Under the pieces are notes generated by a model, which was not told where the DNA came from, made no database searches, and saw only the letters and a program-made list of their open reading frames with translations. Of a stretch of DNA of 46,544 bases, positions 20,398-27,957 are shown in pieces. Numbering within the stretch: the first letter of the stretch is position 1; each line of letters starts with the position of its first letter. The translations under genes were made by a program, and so were the position numbers. The stretch covers positions 1-46,544 of IMG/VR virus record IMGVR_UViG_3300020171_000048; one strand, given 5' to 3'. This stretch comes from a virus.

Positions 20398-20756
20398 CCC
20401 CCTTCCCCCTTGGCCTTGGCTAGAGCCTTCCGCAATACATCCCGATAACTTAACCTCAAAGCAAGGTCTGGACACGGGTGCGGTAGACACTCGGACAGAT
20501 ATTTCTCAGCCGCCTCGACCACATCTTCCATCTGCTTGACCCTGGCCTCGGACCTAACGAGGTCGGTTCTCAGTTCGCAAACGGGACCCATGAGTTCATG
20601 GGGATGGGAGCGAGTACACCCAACCTCAATCGCCACAGCCTCCCGCACATCGTCGTGGTAGCGGCGGCGGATTTCGGCTAGCTCCGCCACCAGGGCCTCA
20701 TTGCGCGCCCGCAGGTCCGCCATGTCCTGCAACATCGCCCGGTCTCGGTCATCCAT
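20394..20756 (-). CDS. Coiled-coil hypothetical protein (120 aa)
   Basis: Starts M-D-D-R-D-R-A-M-L-Q-D-M-A-D-L-R-A-R-N-E-A-L and is helical throughout, with three cysteines near C-T-R, V-C-E-L and L-P-H-P-C. It ends A-L-A-K-A-K-G-E-G-G. ATG 20756 is chosen for GGAGGG four bases upstream; a longer form from 20798 is possible. It is the first gene of the small helical-protein array. Confidence 0.6.
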   Translation of the reverse strand: MDDRDRAMLQDMADLRARNEALVAELAEIRRRYHDDVREAVAIEVGCTRSHPHELMGPVCELRTDLVRSEARVKQMEDVVEAAEKYLSECLPHPCPDLALRLSYRDVLRKALAKAKGEGG

Positions 20757-20819
20757 AACGCCCTCCAAATTGTGCCGCAGGCCCCTGGGGGCTGACATTT
20801 CCAGAACTCACCGCGGCGT

Positions 20820-20868
20820 GCAACCCTATCATGGATGTCGCGCAACCCTTGAGCGAGCCGCGCAACCT
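20820..20868. repeat. Three GCAACC direct repeats spaced 22 and 20 bases
   Basis: GCAACC occurs at 20820, 20842 and 20862, the last two with CGC in front and the first with GTG. They lie in the non-coding 136-base gap between genes at 20756 and 20893, about two helical turns apart. Possible regulatory or iteron-type sites. Confidence 0.4.
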
Positions 20869-20892
20869 ACCGCACTCAGCCCCATATCCCAT

Positions 20893-21081
20893 TTAGTCCG
20901 ACCACCCGGCTTCCCTAAAGAACTTGGCCACCCCATCCTTCCACCCTAGGTAGATGTTGTAGATGCTGACGAGCGCCGATGCGAAGATAACGACCGTCAC
21001 CCAGAAGACAACTTCATACCACGATGGCATGTTAAATGTGGAGGGAAGACCCTCCTCGCCGGGCTGGTCCCCCTCGCTCAT
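20893..21081 (-). CDS. Small membrane protein (62 aa)
   Basis: A polar N-terminus with G-D-Q-P-G-E-E-G is followed by one strong span (V-V-F-W-V-T-V-V-I-F-A-S-A-L-V-S-I-Y) near residues 22-41 and a charged C-terminal helix. ATG 21081 overlaps the previous stop (TGATG). Family unknown. Confidence 0.6.
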   Translation of the reverse strand: MSEGDQPGEEGLPSTFNMPSWYEVVFWVTVVIFASALVSIYNIYLGWKDGVAKFFREAGWSD

Positions 21082-21320
21082 CAGCCGAGCCCGCAGAACT
21101 TCTCGAGCAGGCCGAGCGCGCCGAGCTTCTGGCGCCGTGCGCTGCGGAAGATGCGCCGTACGGTCTGGACGGAGGACCACCCCTCGATGTCGGCCATGAT
21201 GTTGGCCCGGCAGTCACGGAGAGTCGCCACGACCTGCCGCTTCAGCGCCCTGTCCTTATTGAACTCCTCCTTCGAGATATACTCCTGGTCCATACGCTTC
21301 GCCTTCTTTGTTGGTGCCAT
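21081..21320 (-). CDS. Basic hypothetical protein (79 aa)
   Basis: Lysine- and arginine-rich, helical (E-E-F-N-K-D-R-A-L-K-R-Q-V-V-A-T-L-R-D-C-R; S-V-Q-T-V-R-R-I-F-R-S-A-R-R-Q-K). The charge suggests nucleic-acid contact. GGAGG precedes ATG 21320, just after a GGGG-TATAA-CCCC hairpin. No family recognised. Confidence 0.6.
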   Translation of the reverse strand: MAPTKKAKRMDQEYISKEEFNKDRALKRQVVATLRDCRANIMADIEGWSSVQTVRRIFRSARRQKLGALGLLEKFCGLG

Positions 21321-21334
21321 TGATCCTCCTGGGG

Positions 21335-21604
21335 TTATACCCCTAGTCTGTAACCACGATTCGGAACAGTCAAAATGACACGCCGGCCGAGCTTCCTGCG
21401 CAGGCGCATGACATAGACCGCGGCCGCGTTTGGCGCGGCGCTAAACGATATCCCCTCGCGGGATAGCCCGACCATAGTGACGGGCGCGGACGCCAACAGT
21501 AGGATGTTCAGAACCTTGGCCTCGGCCAGGTTGAGCTGCACCCATTCACCGTTCGGCTTCCTGGCTTGCAGGGTGACCCATCCAAGCACTATCTTAGTCT
21601 TCAT
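21335..21604 (-). CDS. Orphan OmpR/PhoB-type winged-helix DNA-binding protein (89 aa)
   Basis: The chain is essentially one effector domain: leading beta strands, E-A-K-V-L-N-I-L-L-L-A-S-A-P-V-T near residues 27-42, the recognition helix A-A-A-V-Y-V-M-R-L-R-R-K-L-G near 59-73, and the wing hairpin V-I-L-T-V-P-N-R-G-Y-R-L ending at 87. In response regulators this domain binds tandem half-sites 11 bases apart. No receiver domain is present, so it would act without phosphorylation. The start overlaps dnaB by 11 bases. Candidate targets are the 11-bp phased repeats at 9129-9172. Confidence 0.7.
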   Translation of the reverse strand: MKTKIVLGWVTLQARKPNGEWVQLNLAEAKVLNILLLASAPVTMVGLSREGISFSAAPNAAAVYVMRLRRKLGRRVILTVPNRGYRLGV

Positions 21605-22928
21605 GCCATTTCTCCTCGGCGGGTCCGTTGATGTTGGACTCGCAGAACTTCACCAGCCCACCGTCGAAATCCATGTACACCTTCTGGTCCGATAGGCCGT
21701 TGCGTGCCTTGGCAATGATGAGCTCCGTCCTTATCGAACCTGACGGGGGCGGGATATAATCCGACTTCGTTTCCAGGTCAGAAGACGGCGGCTTCCACAG
21801 GAGCAGGCACGTGTCGGCCTCGCTCTCGATGCCGGACGAACCGCGGAAGTCCCGCAGGACCGGCGGCGTCGTGCTGTTCTTGTCGCGTTCACGGTCGAGC
21901 TGGCAAGCTATGAACCCGATGACTCCGGTGTCCAGGAGGATCTCCTTGAACTCGGCCATGAAATCATAGATGGCCGTGCTCTCCTTCTCGGCCCTTGAAA
22001 ACTTGCACCGTTGCAGGTAGTCCACAAACACCACCTTGCACCCCGATCTGACGATAGCGCTCCTGATGTCCCTGATCGAGATGCGGCCCTTGTCCATCAT
22101 CTTGATAGGCAGGCTCGACATAGCCGCAACGCCGGCCGGGACACTGGCCCGCTGTTCTTGGGTCAGGCTCCGGGACCGGAATGATGAAGCCTGGACATTC
22201 GTTGCCTGCGGGAGGATCCTGCGTATCAGGCTGGCGACCCGCATCTCGGATGTGATGTAGAGGCACTCCTCACCGTCCATCGCCATGTTGAGGCAGAGCC
22301 GCGTCTGGAGCGCGGTCTTGCCGCCTCCGGTCCTGGCCCCTACCGCTATAAGCTCGCCAGGCTCGAGCCCGTTTAGCTTGTGGTCCAGGTACGGGAACCC
22401 GGTCTTGACCTGCGTGATGTCGGTGCGCATGATCTCATCGACTACCGGCTGGAGGTCCTCCCTGAAGTCGAACAGCCGGCGCCCGCGGTTGGCCTCCTTC
22501 AACAGGACCAGCTCGCTCAGCTCGCTCAGGGCATCAGGGGTCTCGTCGTCATAGACCTTTCGCACCGCATGGGAGATGCTCCGGCTCAGGCTGCACGACC
22601 TAACGATCCTGGCGTAGTGCTCGACATGGCCGGACGTTGGGGTCTTGCCGCTGGCCAACTCCGTGATGTAGGTATGGCCGCCCACGTCGTCGAGCTGGCC
22701 CATATCGCGCAGCCTGGCCCCAACGGTGACTGGGTCTATCCCCTGGTAATCGTGCTCGGAGGCCAGGTACATGACGGCCGAGAATACCCTGCGGTTCGCC
22801 TCGCTGTAGAAGTCCTCGGCCTCGAGCAGGATGCACGCCTGCCTGGCCGCTGCCTGGTCTATCAGGCAGGAACCAAGGACTGCCGCCTCGGCGTTCCAGT
22901 CCTGCGCCGGAACCTTGACTTCGCCCAT
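21594..22928 (-). CDS. dnaB: DnaB-type replicative helicase (444 aa)
   Basis: Hexameric helicase that unwinds DNA ahead of the replisome. The N-terminal domain fits (A-E-A-A-V-L-G-S-C-L-I-D near 14-25; D-F-Y-S-E-A-N-R-R-V-F-S-A near 39-51). The RecA core has Walker A G-A-R-T-G-G-G-K-T near 194-202, Walker B V-V-F-V-D-Y-L-Q near 295, the S-G-I-E-S-E-A-D-T segment and an arginine-finger region I-A-K-A-R-N-G near 405. Length is typical. It is probably loaded by the O-like initiator. It lies downstream of the Rad50-like gene in the minus operon. Confidence 0.93.
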   Translation of the reverse strand: MGEVKVPAQDWNAEAAVLGSCLIDQAAARQACILLEAEDFYSEANRRVFSAVMYLASEHDYQGIDPVTVGARLRDMGQLDDVGGHTYITELASGKTPTSGHVEHYARIVRSCSLSRSISHAVRKVYDDETPDALSELSELVLLKEANRGRRLFDFREDLQPVVDEIMRTDITQVKTGFPYLDHKLNGLEPGELIAVGARTGGGKTALQTRLCLNMAMDGEECLYITSEMRVASLIRRILPQATNVQASSFRSRSLTQEQRASVPAGVAAMSSLPIKMMDKGRISIRDIRSAIVRSGCKVVFVDYLQRCKFSRAEKESTAIYDFMAEFKEILLDTGVIGFIACQLDRERDKNSTTPPVLRDFRGSSGIESEADTCLLLWKPPSSDLETKSDYIPPPSGSIRTELIIAKARNGLSDQKVYMDFDGGLVKFCESNINGPAEEKWHED

Positions 22929-22934
22929 CGGGGT

Positions 22935-24779
22935 CTACCCGTTGGCCTGTCTTGCGCTCGTCGAGCCGTCCTCTGCCGTGTTCAGGTAGACCACGTTCCA
23001 GCCCTTCAGCCCGGCCTCGAGCCCTTCCTTCGTGCTGGTGGCCGAGAGGATGACCTGATCCAGGCCCAGGCCCTCGGTCAGGGTCAGCAGGGCGTCCCGG
23101 TTAACATCGTCCAGGATATCGGCACCGTCCAGGCAGACCATGTTGACCCTGGTCCGGCGCGCGATAGCGACCGCAAACGCCAGGGAGACGCGCACGCGCT
23201 CTGAGGCAGAGAGCAGCTCAGCCGGCCGGTCGGCGACCCGGATGGACCACTTGGGCGTGAAGTCCACCGCGACCTCGCTCACCCCAAGGGTCACGGCTAC
23301 CCGGGAGACCTCATCGAGTATCTCGGCAAGCCCTCCACCCGCGCCCATGTGCAGCGCCCGGACACGCCCACCTGCGCCCAGCTCCTTGACTGCGACCTCG
23401 ACCTTCTCGATCGCCTGAGCGACCCGCTCCTTGAATCCGTCCGAGGTCTGAAGCCTGGCCCGGTAGTCCAGGTGGGCCCGGATGATCTCCATGGACTCGA
23501 GCACGTCCTTCTCGTCCGGGAGGACCTCGGGCACCTGCTGGAGGAACCCGTCGATCTCGGCTATCCTGCCCTTCTCTATCTTGGCCATGGCTATCGTATC
23601 GGTCAGGTCCTTGAGGGCCGCCTTGGAATCGCGCAGGTCGGACTCCATCTTGCCGGGCAGGAGCCGCCCGTCGTCCATCTCGCGGGCCTTCTCGGCAGCC
23701 TTCTTGGCCTCCTTCTCATGGGCCTGGACCTCGAGGACCAGGTCGTCCATCTTGGCCTTGACCCGCATCTTGTCGAGCGCGAGCCCGCAGAACTCGCAGG
23801 ACGCCTTGCCGGAATTGCGGGCGGCCTCCATCCTGTTCATGCGCCCCTTCTTTTCCTGGGCCTCGCTATCCTCATGGTTCGCCTTGGCCATGTACGAGGC
23901 CGCTATGTTGCGCCTCTCCTCCCTGGTCTTGACCTCGTTCTTCGCATTAATCTCGAGGTCCTCGATCCTGGCGAGGAGGTCCGCCCGATTGGGATAAGGC
24001 GCGACCCTGGCGCGCATGACATCGAGCTTCTTGAGGATGCCGTCTTTCTCCTTAGACATCCACTCGACGCCGCGGGCCTTTTCCTGGGCTGACTTGATCT
24101 TTGCGAGCTCCTCCTGATTGTCCTTCAGCCAGGAGCCCAGGATATCGTCGCTGACGTCCTTGCTCTTGAAATCGCCGACCTGGACGTCACGCCTGGGGAG
24201 TTCCGGGTCCGCCACGACGTCGAGCTGCTTCTTCAGGACGGTCCTGGACGTGTAGGCGACCTGGTACGCCTGGATAACGCCGTCCATGGTGGTCAGCATC
24301 TCAGGGGTGATCCCATCGACCTCGACGCCCAGCGCCTTGGCCGCGTCCTCGGCCTTTACCTCGCTCTTGATGAGGTCACGGATGAGGGCCTCCTGGTCCT
24401 TGGCGTCCATGTCCAGGAACGCCTGGCCCCTGAGCGAGCATCTGAGCGCCTGGCGGTCGAGCCCCATCATGAGATTGATACGCTCCTGGGACTTGGACTT
24501 CGGGCCCTGGCCGAGCATCCGCGTCACCACGCCCTTGTCGGTCGTGATGTTGAGCACCCCGGCCGGAGCCTTCTCGGCCATGGTGGCCAGGCCCTCGTAC
24601 CCGCGGCCGGCCTCATCGGTCCCGCGGCAGGCGCCCGTGAATGCGTAGGCCAGGCCGTCAAGCAGGCCGGACTTGCCCGACCCGTTGGGCCCGACTACGA
24701 GGACGAACTTGCCGAGGTCCTTTAAGCGGGTCTCGACGTGCGACCTGAATCCCGACACCGTAAGCTGGTTGATCTTCAC
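22935..24779 (-). CDS. SbcC/Rad50-like SMC-family ATPase (614 aa)
   Basis: ABC-type ATPase with split head and coiled coil. Walker A G-P-N-G-S-G-K-S lies at residues 30-37, after the family start M-K-I-N-Q-L-T-V-S-G-F-R-S. A Q-loop region and coiled-coil arms surround a C-E-F-C zinc-hook-like pair near 328. The signature L-L-S-A-S-E-R-V-R-V-S-L-A-F is near 520, and Walker B V-C-L-D-G-A-D is near 546. At 614 residues it is shorter than bacterial SbcC and closer to phage gp46-like proteins. No SbcD/gp47 nuclease is recognised in the genome; the nuclease at 25111 may be its partner. Confidence 0.85.
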   Translation of the reverse strand: MKINQLTVSGFRSHVETRLKDLGKFVLVVGPNGSGKSGLLDGLAYAFTGACRGTDEAGRGYEGLATMAEKAPAGVLNITTDKGVVTRMLGQGPKSKSQERINLMMGLDRQALRCSLRGQAFLDMDAKDQEALIRDLIKSEVKAEDAAKALGVEVDGITPEMLTTMDGVIQAYQVAYTSRTVLKKQLDVVADPELPRRDVQVGDFKSKDVSDDILGSWLKDNQEELAKIKSAQEKARGVEWMSKEKDGILKKLDVMRARVAPYPNRADLLARIEDLEINAKNEVKTREERRNIAASYMAKANHEDSEAQEKKGRMNRMEAARNSGKASCEFCGLALDKMRVKAKMDDLVLEVQAHEKEAKKAAEKAREMDDGRLLPGKMESDLRDSKAALKDLTDTIAMAKIEKGRIAEIDGFLQQVPEVLPDEKDVLESMEIIRAHLDYRARLQTSDGFKERVAQAIEKVEVAVKELGAGGRVRALHMGAGGGLAEILDEVSRVAVTLGVSEVAVDFTPKWSIRVADRPAELLSASERVRVSLAFAVAIARRTRVNMVCLDGADILDDVNRDALLTLTEGLGLDQVILSATSTKEGLEAGLKGWNVVYLNTAEDGSTSARQANG

Positions 24780-25114
24780 TGGGTTGCTTCCTCCTTGGAA
24801 TCCTCGATAGCCCTTACCACATCGCCAGGGCCCGGCCTGATGATGCCCTGTGGGTTTTTCGCCTGCTCCTCGATGTCTGCCTTGTTGAGCATCTTCAGGG
24901 TGAGCCTTCCGTCGAGCTTTATCCTGATGACCCTGAAGAGGATGCCCTTGATGGAGAGGACCTCGCCTGGGGAGAGGACTGGCTTTTCGCTGTGGTCCGC
25001 TTCCTGCGGGTTGACCCTACGGCGGGCCTCCTCGCAACGGCTGACGACATGGTCGAACAGTTCCTTGGATGACCCTGCCGGTATGGGCTCGAACCGTCCC
25101 GTGTCCTGGTTCAT
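24776..25114 (-). CDS. Conserved small protein with I-K-G-I-L-F-R-V core (112 aa)
   Basis: N-terminal M-N-Q-D-T-G-R-F-E-P-I-P, then a basic helix, then L-S-I-K-G-I-L-F-R-V-I-R-I-K-L-D-G-R-L-T-L-K-M near residues 53-75. This is related to the gene at 18191. I know this short beta module from many phages; its role is unknown. ATGA overlaps with both the ATPase and nuclease genes suggest they are made together. Confidence 0.65.
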   Translation of the reverse strand: MNQDTGRFEPIPAGSSKELFDHVVSRCEEARRRVNPQEADHSEKPVLSPGEVLSIKGILFRVIRIKLDGRLTLKMLNKADIEEQAKNPQGIIRPGPGDVVRAIEDSKEEATQ

Positions 25115-26265
25115 TGTGATTCTACCTCCTGAGTTTGCTCCTGCCCGAACCGCTTGATCTTGAGCTCGGTGGTCGTCCTGTCCGTCAGGATTTTGTCGAG
25201 CTCCGGCCTCAACCCGGCGATCTTCCCGCCCGCCGTGTTGAGCTTGCGCGTGTCACCGTTGAGGTACCTTGACTTGTCAAGCCTGAACTTGTCGAGCAGG
25301 TCAAGGAGCCGCTTGACGTCCCACTTGTAGCGATGCTTGGCCACGATGTCAGCGGTCAGCCCGCCGACCTCGATGGGACCGTTTGCCTTGACGAACAGCA
25401 TGAGCATCTCCCTGGTCTCGGAAAGCTCCCGGCTCAGTACCTCGGCTCGCAGGACCATCCGGGCGGCTTCCTCCTCCGTATTCGGAACCGCGATCTTGTC
25501 TGCTGAAAGCGACCTCCGAACGTCGCAGTCCCAGAACTTCGGGCAGTCATGGCAACCCCGGCCCGGGGTGGCCGGCCAGGCGCCCTTGGCCTGCTCGAGC
25601 TCGATGACCTTGGCCCTGATGTTGAGCGCCCACTTGATGGCCGAGTCCATCCTGGACTCCGACACCACGGACACCCGCTCGCTGTCGTACCTGGGGTAGT
25701 AGAGCTTGCCCAGGAACTTGGTGGCCGAGGGCATGAGCGCCCTAGCGATCCCGCAGTAGATGGCGAGCTGCGTGCTCTCGTCAGGGTTCTCTACCACCCG
25801 GCCGCCCTTGAGGTCCCAGACGTCCACGACGAGGTCGTCCTCGATGCGCTCCATCTCCAGCTTGTCGATGCGCCCGCGCAGGACGGCAAGCGGGCTGTCG
25901 TAGGGGACCGGCTCGAGCGCGTCGTTGATGGCCGCCTGGATCTCGATGCCGACCACGGGCTCCTTGCGCAGGTCAACGAGACGTCTTGCCACGACGCTGG
26001 CCAGGTACAGGGACTCATCCCGCAGGACCTCCGGGACCTCATGCCCACCGGCATCCCATAGGTCCTCGCCAATCCTTGTGGTCCGCTCCAGGGTCACGCC
26101 CAAGGCTATCGCCTCGGTCAGGAACGCCTCGACGACCTTATGGATGAAGGACCCCTGCTTCATCGGGAGGGTAGCCTCCGACCGCAGCCCCCCGATCTTC
26201 TCAGCCCGGAACCGCTCCGGGCAGTCCTGGAACAGCTTGGCCCCGCTGTATGATATGGGCCCCAT
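25111..26265 (-). CDS. PD-(D/E)xK nuclease of RecB/Cas4 type with Fe-S cysteines (384 aa)
   Basis: Opening I-S-Y-S-G-A-K-L-F-Q-D-C-P-E-R-F is the usual start of RecB/AddB/Cas4-type exonucleases. The histidine motif is G-S-F-I-H-K-V-V-E-A-F near residue 40. The catalytic D-x-D-L-K-G-G core is near 147-153, with the Q-L-A-I-Y-C motif at about 168. Cysteine 15 and C-H-D-C-P-K-F-W-D-C near 238-247 give four ligands for a 4Fe-4S cluster. ATG 26265 is one base after the upstream stop; an arginine- and proline-rich in-frame extension is a shadow of the neighbour. A role in end resection with the adjacent ATPase is inferred. Confidence 0.8.
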   Translation of the reverse strand: MGPISYSGAKLFQDCPERFRAEKIGGLRSEATLPMKQGSFIHKVVEAFLTEAIALGVTLERTTRIGEDLWDAGGHEVPEVLRDESLYLASVVARRLVDLRKEPVVGIEIQAAINDALEPVPYDSPLAVLRGRIDKLEMERIEDDLVVDVWDLKGGRVVENPDESTQLAIYCGIARALMPSATKFLGKLYYPRYDSERVSVVSESRMDSAIKWALNIRAKVIELEQAKGAWPATPGRGCHDCPKFWDCDVRRSLSADKIAVPNTEEEAARMVLRAEVLSRELSETREMLMLFVKANGPIEVGGLTADIVAKHRYKWDVKRLLDLLDKFRLDKSRYLNGDTRKLNTAGGKIAGLRPELDKILTDRTTTELKIKRFGQEQTQEVESQ

Positions 26266-26266
26266 G

Positions 26267-27364
26267 CTAGAACCTGGCCGGCCGCGGGGTGCTCTTGGCG
26301 GCCGCGGGCTTGGGCTTGTCCTTGGCCGGCTCCGCCTTCTTCTCCTCGGCGGGCTTGGCTTCGGGCTCGGGCTCGATCTCGTCATCAAGCCGGTCGGGCT
26401 CCCCTGCGGGGGCGGGCGGAGCGGGCTTCTCCTGGAGCTTAGCCCTGGCCTGCTCGGCCGGGCTGGGCCCCTTGTCCTCCGGTGGCTGGCCGCCCAGCTT
26501 GCGCTCGAGCGCGGCGCCGCCGTGGGGCATCAGGTCGTCCGGGATCTCCTTGTCGAGTTCGGCCTTCTTGGGCATCCCGGCCGCGGGGATGGGTGCGGGC
26601 AGGGCCTTGACGCCAGGCTGGAAGGTCATCAGGCTGTCCGTCGTCCCATCGTACCTGATTTCCAGATGGAAGATCGTGACCGGCTTCCCCTCGACCTGGC
26701 ATTTCTTTGGAACGAGCAGGAGCTTCAGGGGGAGCATGCTGATTCGCCGGTAGGGCGGCTCGTCGCCCCTCATCGAGTGGATGTAGCTGTTGACGGAGAC
26801 CATCCCATTCCAGGAGGTCGTGCTAATCTCGTAGCACCCAAACCGTGGGACCTTGGGAAGCATGAAAAGGAAGCGTCCGATTCCTTTGCAGAATTTGTTC
26901 CCGGCAAAGGAGCATCGGTCGCCCAGGCATGGCATCTCGAACATCTCTCCGACCTTGACATCGTCGATACCCTCCTCCTTAAGGAACGCCTCCCCCTCGG
27001 GATCGAGAATCGTTCCCTTCGCTATCTTCGGGTTCGTCCCGTCGGCCTTGCCGACACGCACCCTGAGCGCCGTGACCATGTCGTAGCACGCGCAGAAAAG
27101 TCCCGATGTGCGGTACGCCTTGCGACCTTGCGGGAAGAAGACGTCCGGGTTCTCGACGGGGAGCATGATATCCAGCTCCTTGCAACAAGGAACCCCGTCC
27201 TTGTCCACCATGTCGTAGACCTCGGCCACCCAGGGCACGTCCTTGAAATTGAAATGGTCCAGCTTCGACGGGTACTCCTTCCCGGCCGCGTTCTTCTTCT
27301 TCTCACCCAGCCTGATCTTCCCCAACCTCGGTAGACGCCTCACGTCGCTGATTCCCTTAATCAT
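26267..27364 (-). CDS. Recombination-directionality-factor-like protein (365 aa)
   Basis: Starts M-I-K-G-I-S-D-V-R-R-L-P-R-L-G-K-I-R-L-G, the hallmark opening of a family that includes the phiBT1 gp3 excision factor. It continues with K-E-L-D-I-M-L-P-V near residue 62 and a cysteine cluster C-L-G-D-R-C-S-F-A-G-N-K-F-C before F-L-F-M-L-P-K-V near 150-175, also typical. The last about 110 residues are proline-, alanine-, lysine- and glutamate-rich and disordered. Many phages with this protein have no serine integrase, and none is seen here, so a general DNA-metabolism role is likely. It is the first gene after the promoter at 27501-27529. Confidence 0.65.
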   Translation of the reverse strand: MIKGISDVRRLPRLGKIRLGEKKKNAAGKEYPSKLDHFNFKDVPWVAEVYDMVDKDGVPCCKELDIMLPVENPDVFFPQGRKAYRTSGLFCACYDMVTALRVRVGKADGTNPKIAKGTILDPEGEAFLKEEGIDDVKVGEMFEMPCLGDRCSFAGNKFCKGIGRFLFMLPKVPRFGCYEISTTSWNGMVSVNSYIHSMRGDEPPYRRISMLPLKLLLVPKKCQVEGKPVTIFHLEIRYDGTTDSLMTFQPGVKALPAPIPAAGMPKKAELDKEIPDDLMPHGGAALERKLGGQPPEDKGPSPAEQARAKLQEKPAPPAPAGEPDRLDDEIEPEPEAKPAEEKKAEPAKDKPKPAAAKSTPRPARF

Positions 27365-27386
27365 GACTTGCCTCCATTAGATAGAG

Positions 27387-27490
27387 TAGCGCTGGCAGGA
27401 ATCGAACCTGCGACTCCCCTTGGCGGGGGCGTGAGACCAATTGCTTGCCAGCAACCAGGATTCACTCACCCGAGTCCTCACCGCAGCGCT
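27387..27490 (-). tRNA. tRNA-like element with normal T arm and acceptor, aberrant core
   Basis: Read on the minus strand, 5' AGCGCTG (27490-27484) pairs with 3' CAGCGCT (27394-27388) to give a 7-bp acceptor. A canonical T arm (GCAGG, TTCGATT, CCTGC) precedes it, followed by a single A and no encoded CCA. The total of 103-104 bases is too long for a class I tRNA. A CCCC/GGGG stem sits where a long variable arm would be. The presumed anticodon hairpin (TTGC-TGGCAA-GCAA) has an even-sized loop, so no anticodon is assigned; no CTA is present. It may be a degenerate tRNA, a tRNA mimic or a leader element. Confidence 0.45.
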
Positions 27491-27500
27491 CATGTAGCGA

Positions 27501-27529
27501 ATAGTACCACGCAGTCACATCCATGTCAA
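27501..27529 (-). promoter_or_regulatory. Promoter (TTGACA-17-TACTAT) for tRNA-like element and RDF operon
   Basis: A perfect -35 box (27529-27524), a 17-base spacer and TACTAT (27506-27501) lie just upstream of the tRNA-like element. The expected start near 27494 is about four bases from its 5' end. The next gene starts at 27364, so the element would form the transcript leader. Confidence 0.75.
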
Positions 27530-27558
27530 GTGAAATCTTTTTTCTCGTCGGTAGGAAA

Positions 27559-27596
27559 GCCCCGGCCACGCGGGAGCTATTCGCGCGGCCGGGGGA
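27559..27596 (-). terminator. Strong hairpin ending the late operon
   Basis: GCCCCGGCC-A-CGCG (27559-27572) pairs with CGCG-C-GGCCGGGG (from 27582), with one A-C mismatch and a nine-base loop. On the minus strand the tail is CTTTCC. It lies 12 bases past the holin-like stop and directly before the promoter at 27501-27529, as expected for an operon boundary. Confidence 0.7.
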
Positions 27597-27607
27597 GCAA
27601 CTGCCTA

Positions 27608-27955
27608 CTATCTGATGTCTTTGGCTGCCTGGACTGCGCCGGTCGGGCCGATGGTTCGCTTCCTGTCCTTGTCCCAGAACCCGATGCCCTCGAGCCCGGA
27701 GGAGATGCCGTACCATCCGGCCATCACCATGAGCGCATCCGGGTTGGTGGCAATCCCGCGGGCGAGCTCGACGACGCAGGGCATCCCCTCACAGGCCACG
27801 ACGGCTATGATGATGTTGGACGCGCCGGCCAGCACGGAGGCGGCGCCGGCCAGGACCTTGCCCGTCGCGCCGAGGATGGTCTTTTTCCCGTCGATGGCTT
27901 TCCAAAGCCAGCCCCCGCCAGATACCCTGATGGCGAACGCGATGAGCTTGTTCAT
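27608..27955 (-). CDS. Holin-like membrane protein (115 aa)
   Basis: The L-W-K-A-I-D-G-K-K-T-I-L-G-A motif near residues 17-30 followed by hydrophobic, alanine-rich helices is common in phage holin-like proteins. Spans are near 29-54 (G-K-V-L-A-G-A-A-S-V-L-A) and 75-95 (A-L-M-V-M-A-G-W-Y-G-I). The short C-terminus is polar. Holins form the membrane lesions that time lysis. It is the last gene of the late operon, two bases after the exported-protein gene and near the endolysin-like gene. ATG 27955 is chosen; upstream frame is shadow. Confidence 0.6.
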   Translation of the reverse strand: MNKLIAFAIRVSGGGWLWKAIDGKKTILGATGKVLAGAASVLAGASNIIIAVVACEGMPCVVELARGIATNPDALMVMAGWYGISSGLEGIGFWDKDRKRTIGPTGAVQAAKDIR

Positions 27956-27957
27956 GG

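Noticed and set aside
27387-27490. Amber-suppressor tRNA that could decode the TAG at 44898-44900
   Set aside because: No CTA occurs in the candidate anticodon region, and several genes (terL, RDF-like, RuvC-like, holin-like) use TAG as their stop.
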